From NCBI GenBank assembly GCA_963970005.1, contig CAXAMN010022906.1:812986-876985 (forward strand): 64,000 nt of DNA. Reading direction: 5' to 3'. A program made the position numbers and the translations under genes. This DNA comes from Durusdinium trenchii (lineage: Eukaryota; Sar; Dinophyceae; Suessiales; Symbiodiniaceae). Below the pieces are notes generated by a model. That model worked only from the letters and a program-made list of their open reading frames with translations, was not told the DNA's origin and searched no databases. Positions 1-10,881 of the stretch are shown piece by piece; within the stretch, counting starts at the first letter, position 1; each line of letters begins with the position of its first letter.

Positions 1-770
1 AACCCCAAAAGTATGAAACCACGCTTTTGGGCAGACAACGCACTGGATCAAGGCTAACCTGCTTGAGAAGAGGCGAAAACAAGGCAAGCCAACTTAAAAG
101 GCATGGAAAGAAACCAAAAAATACGAAGCCAACAACACGAAAATCACATTGATGCCTAGAGCCAGTCTTTTTCGCAACAAGGCTCACAAAGACAAAGAAC
201 CAAGGGCAACCCATTTAAAACAGATGGAAAGCACCTAAGGCACAAAGAGCACAGAAGAGACGGAAACAAAGCAAATCAGCTTAAGATGATAATTTTTTGA
301 CACCAAGGCCCACAAGAAGACACAAAGAGCACAGAATGGACACAAGCAAGGCAAACCCTTTTGAAAAGAATGGAAAGCACCTGGGAAAATTGACACGGCA
401 ACCCCAAAAGTATGAAACCACGCTTTTTGACAGACAACGCACTGGAAAGCATGTGGGAACATTGACACGGCAACCCCAAAAGTATGAAACCACGCTTTTT
501 GACAGACAACGCACTGGATCAAGGCTAACCTACTTGAGAAGAGGCGAAAACAAGGCAAGCCAACTTAAAAGGCATGGAAAGCACATAGGAAAACCAACCA
601 GGAACCCCCAAAAAACGAAGCCAATAACACGAAAATCACATTGAGGCTTAAAGCCAGTTTTTTTAGCAGCAAGGCTCGCAAAGACAAAGAAGCAAGAGTA
701 ACCCAAAAAGGATGGAAAGCACCTGACGCACAAAGAGCACAGAAGAGAGGGAAACAAAGCAAACCATTAG
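1..770. repeat. Tandem repeat, period about 471 bp, at window edge
   Basis: The block from 1 to about 300 recurs at 472 to about 770: the same starting phrase (aaccccaaaagtatgaaacc), the same 'ggatcaaggctaacct' stretch at 46 and 516, and the same 'cacaaagagcacagaag' end. Inside it a 72-bp unit starting ttgacacgg is duplicated (391 and 463). Open frames occur on both strands here, but they encode the repeat itself and are not taken as genes. The array probably continues beyond the left edge. Confidence 0.8.
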
Positions 771-3140
771 TGAACTTGGCCATTTAGAAGAACCGTGCCC
801 GCTCGCTTCTGGCTTTCCGTTGCTTGCCGGACTGGTTTGCAGAGTGCCCGGATTGTTAGATTATGCCCTCATTCAGCAATTATTGTCAATTCCGATGCAC
901 ATGTTTTTTCCGCCCTTTTGTCTGGCTTTTTGCAGCACCTTCCAAAGCTCAAGCTGGCGAGGTGGTCGCCCGGCGAGTTGGAGCGGTCCTTGTATGAGGG
1001 ACAACATCATGATGATGAGATCAGCGATATCTTGAACATAAAGGCGAGGGGTGGGACCAAAGACTGCAGTGTCGTGAGCTTGTCCGCGATGTGGAATGGC
1101 CAATCAGTGATTCCCAGACAGCTTACTGAGCAAAGGTTCTCAATTGTTGCCAAACTCCAATGTTCACATGGCCTTGAATGTTCTGGCCATGATTCGGAGT
1201 AAGTCAAGGATCCAAGATACTATACCCCTTCACTTCTTTCATGAAACAAATCACTGTCTAAAGTCAGAAAAAAAACACACTAAAACTAAAAGTTCACGAT
1301 ACTTGTCAGGAGCTCTTCCATGGCGATGATGATGATGTGGACGAAGACCTCCTGTGGCGTTTCCACTTGTCCCGGGCAGCAAGGCGAGCATGATTCCGTT
1401 CTCCGCACCGGTGGAAGAACGGGCATCACCTCACATCACAACGGGAGCGGATTTCATTTGAACCTTGCGGATTTCATTTGTCCAGGATGGTGGAGCTCGT
1501 TCGCCTTCTTTCAGTCGTGGGTGCCTGGGCCGGCGTAGGGCACCCGGCGGAGCACCGAAGGTGGAAAACTGTGGTCGACGATTGTAGGAGACCTGGTGGA
1601 GCTCTACCGCTCGAGAAGGCAGCAAAAGAAGTAGTAGGTGTGCAGGGCTCGGCGATGAACTCATCTTTCTGTCCCAAAGTCAAAGTGAGCACACCCCGCC
1701 CCCTGTTTGTAGGCCCATTCCTTCTGATTCTTGTTTCTTTTTCCAGAGAACCTCGACCAAGTGCCACCCGTCACCGCGGTGGAGCGCGCCACTGTCGAAA
1801 AGCGATCTGAGGCACTTGCATTGTAGCGCCTTTGAGCTTTATTTTGTCCGGGGATTTGAACAACCCAGAGCTGGTTCCTGGGGGCTCAGGTTTGCTGGCC
1901 TTCGATTGCACCCTGGTGGGAGAAGCCTAAAGAAGTTATTTCTGAGATGTTTTCTATTCTTCGCTTCAATTGCTTCAACAGCTACTTGATGTGTTTGTTG
2001 TGTTGAGTGTTTCCATTTTGTTTCGAGATCGTTGGAACGGAGGTGCTTTTCGGCATGGGAAGACTTTGCAAGGACCTGTAGTATAGCTGGAAAGAGTTGG
2101 TTTTCTTGAGAAGACTCGGTATGTCAGCTGAGATTCTGTCAACCGACCCAAACATGTATGGGCGGTATTTCTACCATATTAAGCCAAAGCTGAGGCATCA
2201 TGGATGTTGTCTACGGCATTTGTTTGGCCCTGCGTTTCCGCATTTCCTTCCTCCACCCGATCACAAAGAAGGACCCTGTGATCTGGAGTGTCGCGCCTTA
2301 AGCAATCTAGTAGCTTATTGTTTCTACTAGCTTCTTGTTACTACTAGTAAGGCACTTGTTCCTAGTAGCGTGGCACTTGTTCTTGTGAACTGGGCTTTTG
2401 GGGAAATGTTTGTGACTGCAATCTGTTGGAAAGGGGGATCTACCGAATCTACCCAGCGACCTTGTATCACAGAAGTATGTGAGGGTGGCACTGAGTCGTT
2501 TTTGAAAGTACTTGACCTGTTCTGGTTGGGGTCTTCCTTCGTTCCCTCCCCACGATGGTTGAAGACAATGCGTGCATGAATTGGAGCTGCCAATTGTGCA
2601 AGTCACGATCCCGGTTCCTTAAGTTTCCCTAAACATCTAGAGAACAAGTGCATCGCTACTAGTACCAAGTGCCTCGCTTCTAGTAACAAGTGCCTTACTA
2701 GTAGCAACAAGAAGCTAGTAGAAGCAATATATAGAATTGTGCGAGCGCTTGAGCTATCCTGCGTCCTGTAGGTAGTAGCTTACTTAGACTGCTATATAGT
2801 TACCTCTTCTAGCGGCCTACGCCCCGGGCTTTAAAACGAAAAGCGGGGAAGCCCAAAGAAAGAACGATGGATTCATGTTCCGACCTTGAACTCTTCTCAA
2901 ACCACCAGAGCCAAGGCTTCCGCAGTGCAGACCTTTCGTAGAGAGATCGTTTGCAGGTTTTCTAGGGAAGATGTTGGAGCCTTGGCTGAGCATACAAGGT
3001 CTTTCTTTTGCTTCGGCCTTTGACACACCACCCGTCTGGGCAAAGAGCGGTTTCGGATTTCCGGATTCCACTTCACCTCCCTGACCTGACCTCGTCGCAG
3101 AAAGCGACTGGGAAGACACCTCAGACGCTGTGTGAAGCAG
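771..3140. other. Mostly non-coding stretch, intron or intergenic
   Basis: No reading frame here looks like a conserved protein except the short exon-like piece at 1539-1630. It contains two clusters of the CTAG-rich short repeat (about 2319-2380 and 2636-2730), in opposite orientations. If the ion-channel exons downstream belong to a longer gene, this may be its 5' intronic sequence. Confidence 0.4.
1539..1630 (+). CDS. Possible exon, unknown product
   Basis: An AG|G acceptor (cggcgtag|ggcacc) opens a frame of about 30 codons with a hydrophobic then basic pattern: KLWSTIVGDLVELYRSRR. A GT donor (gtagta) could end it before the in-frame TAG at about 1632. The pattern resembles the edge of a membrane segment, so it could be an upstream exon of the channel gene that follows. 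No family is recognised. Confidence 0.25.
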
Positions 3141-3248
3141 GAAGTCCTCGATCCACAGAAGATCCGCAGCTACTTCACGGGCAGCGTGATTTGGTGGATA
3201 CAAGTGGCCAGCGCTTTCTCCTACCTGTGGCTAGGACGGGACACGGAG
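3141..3248 (+). CDS. Channel exon, S2-S3 region (putative)
   Basis: The acceptor tgtgaagcag|gaagtc opens 36 codons in phase 0, ending at the donor gag|gtttca. The start EVLDPQKIRSYF and later IQVASAFSYLWLGRD resemble the S2-S3 linker and S3 of KCNH-type channels (pattern: basic linker, 'Y', then hydrophobic S3 containing D/ASAFPY). In S3 the usual Asp is replaced by Gln ('WWIQVASAF'). Assignment is by pattern recall only. Confidence 0.5.
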
Positions 3249-6200
3249 GTTTCAGCGTGTGTTCAACCCCCGCTCCAAGCAAAGAACATCACGTAGGATC
3301 ACTGGTGGCAAGAACCATCAAACCACACCATTTTAGTGAGCAATTTGAGCATGGGGCAGTATGGGGTTCTGACCGTGGAATGAGTTACAAAAAGTTTCAG
3401 GAAGGGACTTCCAGCTGTGGCGGAGCTTGCTCGGATAATACGGGGAGGCCTCATCTTTTTGATTTTGGCCAGCGCAGCTGAAAGAGACATCCTCTCACCT
3501 GGAAGGTTTAGGAATTCTGGTACATCGTTAAGTCAAGAGGATAGAGTTCATAGTCTACTTGTAAGACCTTGTAAGCAAACTGCAACTTTGGTCTGATTCC
3601 TTCCATTGAAGGGCCTTGCTTCCGTGCGTTAAGGATGCTTCGCCCTCGGAATCGCTAAAGAAGATCCATTTTGCCAGGACTCGGGGCCACGTTGTTGCTC
3701 AACAACCTCAAGATCATACGTGTAGGTGCTTGCGCGAGAGAGGGAGAGAAGAAATACTGGGAGGGCGCACCAATGTTTGGCTCTTGCAGTTGAACAATGA
3801 GCTTCATCGACAGTTGAGGGGTGGGTACTGCTTGTTTCGGGGGAGGGACACTAGTGTGCGGATGCTCGTCCTGAAGCTTCAGATTCAGACCCTCAGACTG
3901 AAACCGAATGGCCTCGCAGCTCCCGCGAGCCAGAGCTGTGTGGGTCTCAGCATCCAGGTCCGTTGCTGCGGGCGCCGGATGCTCTTTGGAGGCTGCGGCG
4001 ATTCTGGGGTCTTCTCAAGATTTATGGCTCTTCGAAGAAGACAAGAGACTATTGCAGGGAGGAAGGAATCTGAATGAGAAGCTTCGATGGATCTTGATCT
4101 TTGTTCCTTTTGAATGTTTCTATGGACACCAGGCTGTATTTGAGCCCGAAGATCTGGGGTTGAAAGACTTTTGCTTGGCATGGACAGGAGGCTTCTGAGT
4201 GTCTCCTTTCGATGCGTGTACTGTTGGGGTGACAAGTTGAATCATGGACTTTAGGATGCAGGGTTGAGAGTTTAGGGTGCAGGACTTCTTGACCTTTTGG
4301 CTAGTCTTTCTCATGAATGTACCCTGTATAGCTTTCGAATCGGCGACGAAAAAGACCACGAGGCCTGGAGCTGCAAAAAAGGCGTGCGGCCATGGCCTCG
4401 GGTTTTTGCTTTGCACCGCGCGTCCTCCAGGTTGGAGGACAACATCGTGGTGCGCTTGGGTCGGCCGGTGGTCTTGTTGGTCTTGGGAGCACACTGGACT
4501 GCTTGTCTCCTCTTCACTGTGGGCGGCTTCCGAGTCTTGGAGTCAAAGCTGTGAGAAGAGAGATTGATGAAGATGTAGAGTGTTTCATGAGCTTGGCGTG
4601 TGTACATCCCAGCAGGAGGTGAAAGGAAGGCGTGGAAGTTGTTTAAAGGGAGATCTTGCTTTTGTATTTGTTTGGGGCGCATAGAGGCTATTGAGACTTC
4701 ACCATTCGTTAGCGAAACTTCTTTGAGTGCCAAAGACATGATCCAAGCAGATTGTGGCGGAGCATGTCTTGATGTATTATATAGATCAACATGAAGACCC
4801 TCAGTGCCATGACTTACTTTCCTTTGCAGTAAACCAGATTACACCAACACTCTGTGCCGTGAAGGCTCCTTCAGTTGCTTTGAAAGGACAAGAGCTGATC
4901 AATCACGAGGAGGAGTTTGCAACGACCTTTAACATGGGATATGGCATCTCAGGCCGGGAAGAGCTGTTTTTGTGACACAAGTCTTACAGCCCCAGATAGT
5001 TGAGCTGTCGATGCTTGACGCAGTTGATGTTGTTGAGCCCAAAACCAAGAATGTGGGGCATTGCCCATCTCAAACCACTAGAGCTTTTGAAAGGGGCCTC
5101 AGACGATGTACTTTCCCGGATCTCATTCTCGACGTGAACGCTCGTTCCACTTGACCCCCAACAGTGTGAACACTCGTTTCAGGCCAAGTGTCTGGTGGTG
5201 TTTCCCTATACTTCATGGCCTTCGTCGAAGCTTTGCCCCTCGGAGTTTCTGGGAACTGGCTCTGGCTTTGGTGGGTTTGATTGCCAGAAGATTCAAGAAC
5301 CGCGAAGCTTCAGGGAGTGCATTGGCTTGGCATATCAAACCCCCCCACAGACCGTCGCAAAAGGATTTTGGATGCCCAGGGCAGAAATCTTACAGTCTTG
5401 CAGCAAGTGAGTTTGGTGCTTTGGAAATTTGGGGAGATTTGGCACGCCGTTCCGAATGCAAAGCCTCTTTTCTTTCAGACTCCCAATCGATTATTCCAAT
5501 TGACCCCGCGAAGGTTTCTATTGCCCCTCGTTAAAGAACACAAACCTCGCTTGGATGAAGAGTTTCCACTAATTTCACCAGCATAGACCCAGATACCTAG
5601 GCAGAATCCCACAACCTGTTGACATGCGACTGGCTGGAACAAGAATATACGCAGCTTGCGCAGCCAGCTTACGGCACCTCCACAGCGCGCACAATCAGCT
5701 GACACCAGCACCGGTGCGAAAGCGCGCACAGCCAGCTCATTGTCCTTGGAAATAATAAGAGCCCCATAGCTGTCGCTATATAGGGAACAAAAAATCCTCT
5801 CCACCAGGCGCACCCAGCTCACAGCACCAGCACCGGCACCGGCACCGACACCCAGCACCGGCACCCTGTCTCCACCACACGCACAGCCAGCTCACAGCAC
5901 CAGCACCCGGCACCGGCAACCTGTCTCGAAAGCGCGCGCAGGCAGCTCATTGTTATTTGAAGTGAGAACCCCATAGCTTCGCTATCTGAAAAAATGATCC
6001 GAAAATAGACCCCCTCACATATGCAAGCTACACCACCAGCACCGGCGCCCAGCACCAGCACCAGCACCGGCACCCGACATCAGCACCAGCACCAGCAACC
6101 TGTCTCCACCACGTGCACAGCCGGCTCACAGCGCCAGCGCCAGCACCGGCACCCGCACCCAGCACCAGCACCCGGCACCCAGCACCAGCACCAGCAACCT

Positions 6201-9200
6201 GTCTCCACCACGCGCACAGCCAGCGCACAGCACCAGCACTGGCACCCGCACCCAGCACCAGCACCGGCACCCAGCACCAGCACCAGCAACCTGCCTCAGC
6301 ACCAGCACCGGCACCCAGCACCAGCAACCAGCCCCACCACGTGCGCAGCCAGCACCAGCACCGGCACCCGGCACCAGCACCAGCATTCTGTCTCCACCAC
6401 GCGCGCAGGCACCAGCACCGGCACCCAGCACCCAGCACCAGCACCGGCACCAGCAACCTGTCTCCACCGCGCGCGCAGCCAGCTCACAGCACCAGTACCG
6501 GCACCAGCACCACCACCGGCACCCGGCACCCAGCACCAGCACCGGCACCAGCAACCTGTCTCCACCACGCGCACAGCCAGCTCACAGCACCAGCACCAGC
6601 ACCCTCACCCAGCACCAGCAACCTGTCTCGAAAGCGCGCACGGGCAACTCATTGCTATTTGAAGTAAGAACCCCATAGCTTTGCTATCTGGGGAAAAACC
6701 ACTTGCGGAGGGATGTTCATCAGCGGGGTAAGGTTAGTTATGATCCCGTAATGATTTGCATTGAGGTACATGCTAACTGGATCCTTGGACAATCCCCTCG
6801 GCGATGGAGGGCCACGACACAAGGACAGGCGGACAGGAAAGGCGACGGGAGACCAGCCAGGCGGGCCAATGAGCGCTGGACTGCTAGGATTACCGGGAAG
6901 ATTGGCTTTGAAGACATGAAGGATTGGTGAAAGGAAACTCTTTGTTGGTGAGCTTTCTCTTCCAAGTTCGCTCACTTTCATGCTTCGACTTTGACAGGTT
7001 TATCACGGTTTATCTGCCCCGAGCACCAGAAGCCCCCCCACGGGAATGTAACACCCGGCGGCTCAATGGCCGAGGGCAGAAACGAAAACCCCACCGGCTA
7101 CACGGGCCGAAGGAAATCCGCTTCTGACCACAGCATGTGGTCGACGCATGCAGTGGAAAGATGGGTATGGTATGGAATCTAACACTGACTTTGTCTTATG
7201 GTTTTCCCAATGACAGCGGTTTGTTTTGTTTTTCTCCACCTGAACCAAAAGGACATGCGAGTCAGTGACTGCAGGACTTTGGATCACTGCTGATGGTGTC
7301 AATCTTTGGACCACTGGGATGCAACTTGGATCTTGTTGAAATCCGAATGGTTCCCGCTGTTGCTTCAAGGTGAAGGTAGATGGCGCTTCGCTACACCTAT
7401 GCTTAAGGATCTACAATCTAAAGCAGTGATTTTGAAGTCATCCTGCAACAACATTGCAAGAGGCCGCCGTGCCCAAAATGTTTCTGGCAGGCCTTCAAAA
7501 AATTTACAGTGGGCCGTGAACTACTGGCACTATGGGACCAAAGTACATAGACACATTCGACGACTATGTAGTATTTGCAATCCCCAGGCCAGATTTTTCT
7601 GAACCAGTTCATATCTTTGCCTGACCCCTGTACAACAGATTGTCTTTGACGATACCTGACAGATTTTGGACCGGAATTTGAGACCTCTGTCCGGTACTAT
7701 TCACAATGTGGTCCCAAATAATTGCAACGTTTAACAGCTCAGGCGTGGTTGTGGCGCTTTTTATCTCTGCTATTATGCGCGAGCAGCAACGGGCTTTTGC
7801 CTTGGATAGCAAGCATGAAGAGAACAAGGCATTGGTCAGAGTTGGGCTTAGATTCTTAGATTCTTGGGCACTTCGAAGACAATGGTCATAATTCATATAT
7901 AATTCTGTTCTGATAGTCGATCAAAAGATCTGAGAGAATGTCGATTTGGCGTTCTTCTTGCTCTTTGTACCGTGTCTTGTGTTGGTGGGGTGCCCTTGTC
8001 TTGCTTGGTTGTGGCTGGGTCCGCTTTAACTCTGTTGATGTAATGCACCTCTTCTTTAGGATGAACTGGGCTTCCCCAATTCCTTCCTGGACAAGTTGAA
8101 TTAACATGAAATATGTTTTATATATATATATATATGTGCACAGCTATAACATATACTCTTGTGTGAAATCTGAGACGACCCCAAGCCTTCTTTATGATAT
8201 CGAACCAACGCGCTGTTTCCATTCTTCCATGTCAACTCCGGGATGCTTGTCCTACCGTCACCAGGCCTTTATGGAGCGTGCTTTGCAGATCTTGGAGATC
8301 CCTCCCGAGTTGCAGCGGAGGGTGTGGCTGAGACAGAACAGAGAAGATTTCACGAGGGGCGGCCTGCGGGGTGGGCGGGACTGGGGAAAAGGCCGAAATG
8401 GAGGCTTGAGACGACACCTTCTTAGAGACGAAGTTGATTCCATGGGGAGGAGAATGCAGGCAACGACGACTGAAGTGATCCCCATCGGCTGTATTGTGAG
8501 GGCTTTTTCCACAGCCAAGGCCACAAGAAAAAGATTGGGAGTTATATATACTTCTAACAGAAGACGTCCCTGGAGCAGAAGGTCACGTCAATCTGCTCAT
8601 TCATTAAAGTTAAAAAACCGTCCTTCCAATCATCAGTCGATTCCTCCCCCGTGACTCTCCAGCCAAGTGAAGCCGCAAAGCCCTCAAAAGACAGACCATC
8701 CAAGGACCAATCTTCCAAAATACATGTGACACACACTATACGCCTCCTTTACAGAGGTTTGGTTCCTCAGGTCACCAATTATATATGTGATGCATTTTTG
8801 GTGCGTAACCAGCATTTTGCAGACTCATGCCCAAGAGAAAGACACAGTTCCTAACTCTCAGCAGCTTTGCCCTGGCTTACTCCTTCCAGGAGGAGCCTCA
8901 GCAGGTTAGGGCTTCCTCGCTTCCCATGAAAAACCAACACACTCCCGGCCTTCTGAAGAATCACATGGCGGTCTGGAAAAATGGACGTTCAGCGCCAGAT
9001 TGGTCTTTACAACTGTCTTCAATCTGAGGCTCAGTATGCACCTCTTCCAGAAATTTGAGCACGATGTCGAGGTGGGGCGGATGACAACGGAACTCCGAGG
9101 TGAGACGTGCTGATTGGAGTCTGCGGAGCAGTCGTAATCCAGGAAGTTGGAAAGGGGGTTGTTTACCCGACTTGCCAGTCCCAATTGAAGGATGGCCGAT

Positions 9201-10057
9201 TCACTGTTTTGCCAGTGCCGATGAAGGGGTCGGAAGATCGGCCTCATCAGTTGCTCCAGCTACGTGCTCGTCTCGTCTTAGGCCTTCAACAGCTTGTTCG
9301 AGAAGAAGAACTTGAGCAAAGCCTTGGAGAACACTTTGCTGGTCTATCTCTACCGGCAAACCCTGGTCACATCTCCACACTTCAGGATCGGAACCGCTGG
9401 GAGCTCCTGGGTCGGTGGGTAGGTGGTCTTCAATTGGTAGCTGCCTGTATTATCGTGTATTGCTGTGTGCTGCTTGTGTGTCTTCCAGGAACAAGGACCC
9501 CAACTACATCATTGCCGTGGTGAATGTGCTAGAGGACAGTCGAGCTCCCTTGAGCACGCCAGGAACGTCCCAGGGCGGTGTGTTCTGGGTCAAGGCTTTG
9601 GACATCCTGAAACCAGACTGCGACACTTGTGCCCCGTCCCACCGGGCGTTTTTACCACGCCCCGTACAAATGTGCCACTTGGAGGACCAAGTCTTTCTGC
9701 CTGGGGACTACGTGGTGCGGAAAGGTGAGGTGGCCACCTCGCAGCTTGGCGCTATCAAAGAAGCTAGTAACAGGTGCATCGCTAGTAGTAACAAGTGCAT
9801 TGCTACTAGGAACAAGGTTCGCTACTAGTAAGTAAACAAGAAGCTGCTAGTAACAAGTGCATTGCTACTAGGAACAAGTGCCTTACTAGTAGTAACAAGA
9901 AGCTAGCAAGTAAACAAGCAGACGAGAATGTACTTCGGCCTTTGGAGTTCCGCCCAGCGCGTGCCCGAGGATGTACTTCGTGAGTCGAGGATGGCTGACC
10001 ATCCTGGTGGCCGACCACGAGGACCATCTGTTGCGAGGGTCTTTGGACAAGGAAGAG
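3141..10057 (+). CDS. KCNH/CNG-like cation channel with cyclic-nucleotide-binding domain (multi-exon, partial)
   Basis: Exons recovered: 3141-3248, 4431 to about 4525, 8265-8323, 9029-9071, 9282-9385, 9489-9534, 9685-9724 and 9970-10057. The five from 8265 to 9724 join without any frame break and read as the C-linker of a voltage-gated, cyclic-nucleotide-regulated channel, passing into the first strands of a cNMP-binding domain (FLPGDYVVRKG). The 9970 exon continues with MYFVSRGWLTILVADHE. The family sits in a membrane, passes K+ or mixed cations, and is gated by voltage and/or a ligand bound to the cytosolic domain. The upstream exons resemble the S2-S3 loop and S5. The S1, S4, pore/S6 exons and the end of the cNMP domain (GEIALL-like) were not found. 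Donors at 9386 and 9535 are GA. The C-terminal half is well supported. Linking the two upstream exons to it is inference from family order and orientation. Confidence 0.6.
4431..4525 (+). CDS. Channel exon, S5 helix (putative)
   Basis: The acceptor cgtcctccag|g is followed by a frame reading LEDNIVVRLGRPVVLL and then VLGAHWTACLLFTVG. The 'HW.AC' in a hydrophobic helix is typical of S5 in KCNH/CNG-like channels. The exon begins one base before a codon, so the missing upstream exon should end in phase 2. The donor is unclear; GC dinucleotides at 4523 or 4526 would fit the non-canonical donors used elsewhere in the window. Confidence 0.45.
4530..5700. other. No supported gene; intronic or intergenic
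   Basis: A short string reading TTFNMGYGIS near 4920-4950 looks like a K+ channel selectivity filter, but there is no supporting pore helix or convincing splice site. Nothing else here is coding-like. Confidence 0.3.
5700..6695. repeat. CACCAGCACCGGCACC minisatellite with repeated boundary block
   Basis: Dense imperfect repetition of CAGCACCGGCACC-like units runs from about 5820 to 6640, interrupted by 'cctgtctccaccacgcgcacagccagctcac' phrases. A block of about 75 bp (cgaaagcgcgca...cagctcattg...gaaccccatagct..gctatctg) occurs three times, at about 5710-5785, 5920-5995 and 6625-6690, so the array is a higher-order tandem repeat. Long open frames on both strands (Ala/Pro/Thr/Gln-rich or Cys/Trp/Val-rich) are composition artefacts. 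Confidence 0.85.
6696..8264. other. No supported exon; probable intron
   Basis: This lies between the minisatellite and the first firm C-linker exon. It holds a TA dinucleotide run near 8118-8135. Open frames are short and lack family-like motifs. Confidence 0.4.
8265..8323 (+). CDS. Channel exon, start of C-linker
   Basis: The acceptor cgtcaccag|gcc opens a frame reading AFMERALQILEIPPELQRR and then the first two bases of a Val codon; the donor is gtggct. Split phase 2 joins the next exon (9029) to give QRRVLSMHLFQKFEHDVE, the usual helical start of a KCNH-type C-linker after S6. Confidence 0.75.
9029..9071 (+). CDS. Channel exon, C-linker helices
   Basis: The acceptor aatctgag|g completes the Val codon from the previous exon, followed by LSMHLFQKFEHDVE and the donor gag|gtgggg in phase 0. 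The next exon then reads AFNSLFEKKNLSK, so the join keeps the family pattern. Confidence 0.75.
9282..9385 (+). CDS. Channel exon, C-linker to cNMP domain
   Basis: The acceptor tctcgtcttag|gcc opens AFNSLFEKKNLSKALE, then LLVYLYRQTLVTSPHF and two bases of an Arg codon. The family pattern is 'LS..L...L.LYLYR.LV...P.F'. The donor is GA (ag|gatcgg): only this site keeps frame with the following exon, which supplies the third base. Confidence 0.8.
9489..9534 (+). CDS. Channel exon, N-terminal cNMP-binding helix
   Basis: The acceptor gtgtcttccag|g completes Arg, then NKDPNYIIAVVNVLE. The donor is a second GA site (gag|gacagt). Joined to the next exon it gives VNVLEDQVFLPGDYVV, the canonical entry into a cyclic-nucleotide-binding domain. 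Confidence 0.8.
9685..9724 (+). CDS. Channel exon, cNMP-binding beta strands
   Basis: The acceptor cacttggag|gac opens DQVFLPGDYVVRK and one base of a Gly codon. The most likely donor is gtgagg. The PGD turn and 'VV.KG' are the conserved first strands of cNMP-binding domains. Phase 1 at this end does not match phase 2 at the next recovered exon, so a small exon of about four codons is missing or the donor lies a few bases further on. Confidence 0.75.
9757..9915. repeat. CTAG-rich short repeat cluster filling a channel intron
   Basis: Runs of 'gctagtagtaacaagtgcatcgctactaggaacaag' variants occupy most of the 245-nt interval between the exons ending 9724 and starting 9970. Other clusters of the family lie at about 2319-2380, 2636-2730, 12120-12190, 15105-15205, 16055-16147, 21195-21350, 21548-21625, 23474-23560, 37080-37240, 38955-39065, 40136-40215 and 54565-54622. 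Confidence 0.85.
9970..10057 (+). CDS. Channel exon, central cNMP-binding strands
   Basis: The acceptor cccgag|g is followed by MYFVSRGWLTILVADHEDH and ends SLDKEE at the donor gag|gtgaaa. 'MYF..RG...I' is the conserved central strand of cNMP-binding domains. The following exon, expected to hold the phosphate-binding 'GE.AL' loop, was not found downstream. Confidence 0.8.
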
Positions 10058-10059
10058 GT

Positions 10060-10880
10060 GAAAGGGGTTGGTTTTGTTGGCTTGGGGTCCTTTGGCATCA
10101 CCGGATGGTCTTTTAGGCCAGGAGTCCAGGAGTCAAAAGGTCCTTTGGCCTGAAAGATGTGAATGGCTGGAACCAAATCCTCACTTCTTAGCTCTGACCA
10201 CTTCCGATCCTCGGATGAGTCTGGATTCACTCTCTGGTCGAGAAAGACATAGACATGGAGCCGTCACAGGCAGCCATTTTTCTGAAAGTGCACTCCCAGG
10301 AAAACTAGCAGAGGACTAGACCACCCCTGGTAAAGTACAAAACAACAAATCTTCCACACCATTTCCAGCACTTGCCCATATTTGTTAAGGAGAGGGTATC
10401 CTGTTTTTTGGTATCGAAGTTCTTCCGCTCTCGAGTGCCCGATCTGATCTCTAGCAGCTGCCAGTCTGATTAGAGGGATCCTGCAGTGATGTTGCTTCAA
10501 CAACCCATTTTTTGAAAGAAAGAGATTAGAACGGTTAGAGCGACGCAGGCACCCAGAAGATTCGCCAGGATGCTCCCCAATACCGCTGCTCACGCTGCTC
10601 TGCAGCACCTCGTGCAGGACGAACACAACGTGGACAAAGCCAAGCCGATCCCACAACGCCTTGGTGTCGGAGATCAGTTTGGCCCGACGCCCCAGCTTGG
10701 GAGCGCAGAGCAATCAGTGCTGGAAAGACCTTTGACACATCCTTTTGGGAATATGATCAGATCGACCAATTTTGAAGCCAACAAGGAGCTTTGAAGTGCT
10801 GATCTCGTATTCTTCATGACACAAGACCCGGTGTTGGACTTCAAGGTTGTTGGGACAGATGCTGGATGGAACGTGATGGT
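10060..10880. other. No supported coding sequence
   Basis: A GC-rich segment at about 10570-10720 is open on both strands, but neither translation shows a family motif or a clear AG|G/donor pair. Otherwise nothing is visible. Confidence 0.3.
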
Positions 10881-10881
10881 A

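Noticed and set aside
3857-3905. VRMLVLKLQIQTLRL as an S4 voltage sensor
   Set aside because: The spacing of basic residues is poor and the splice sites ambiguous.
4920-4950. TTFNMGYGIS as a K+ channel selectivity filter
   Set aside because: It lacks a pore helix before it and has no convincing exon borders; the GYG triplet alone is weak evidence.
6021-6667. Long Pro/Gln/Thr-rich and Cys/Trp-rich open frames on both strands
   Set aside because: They are translations of the minisatellite in every frame, with no start context or splice support.
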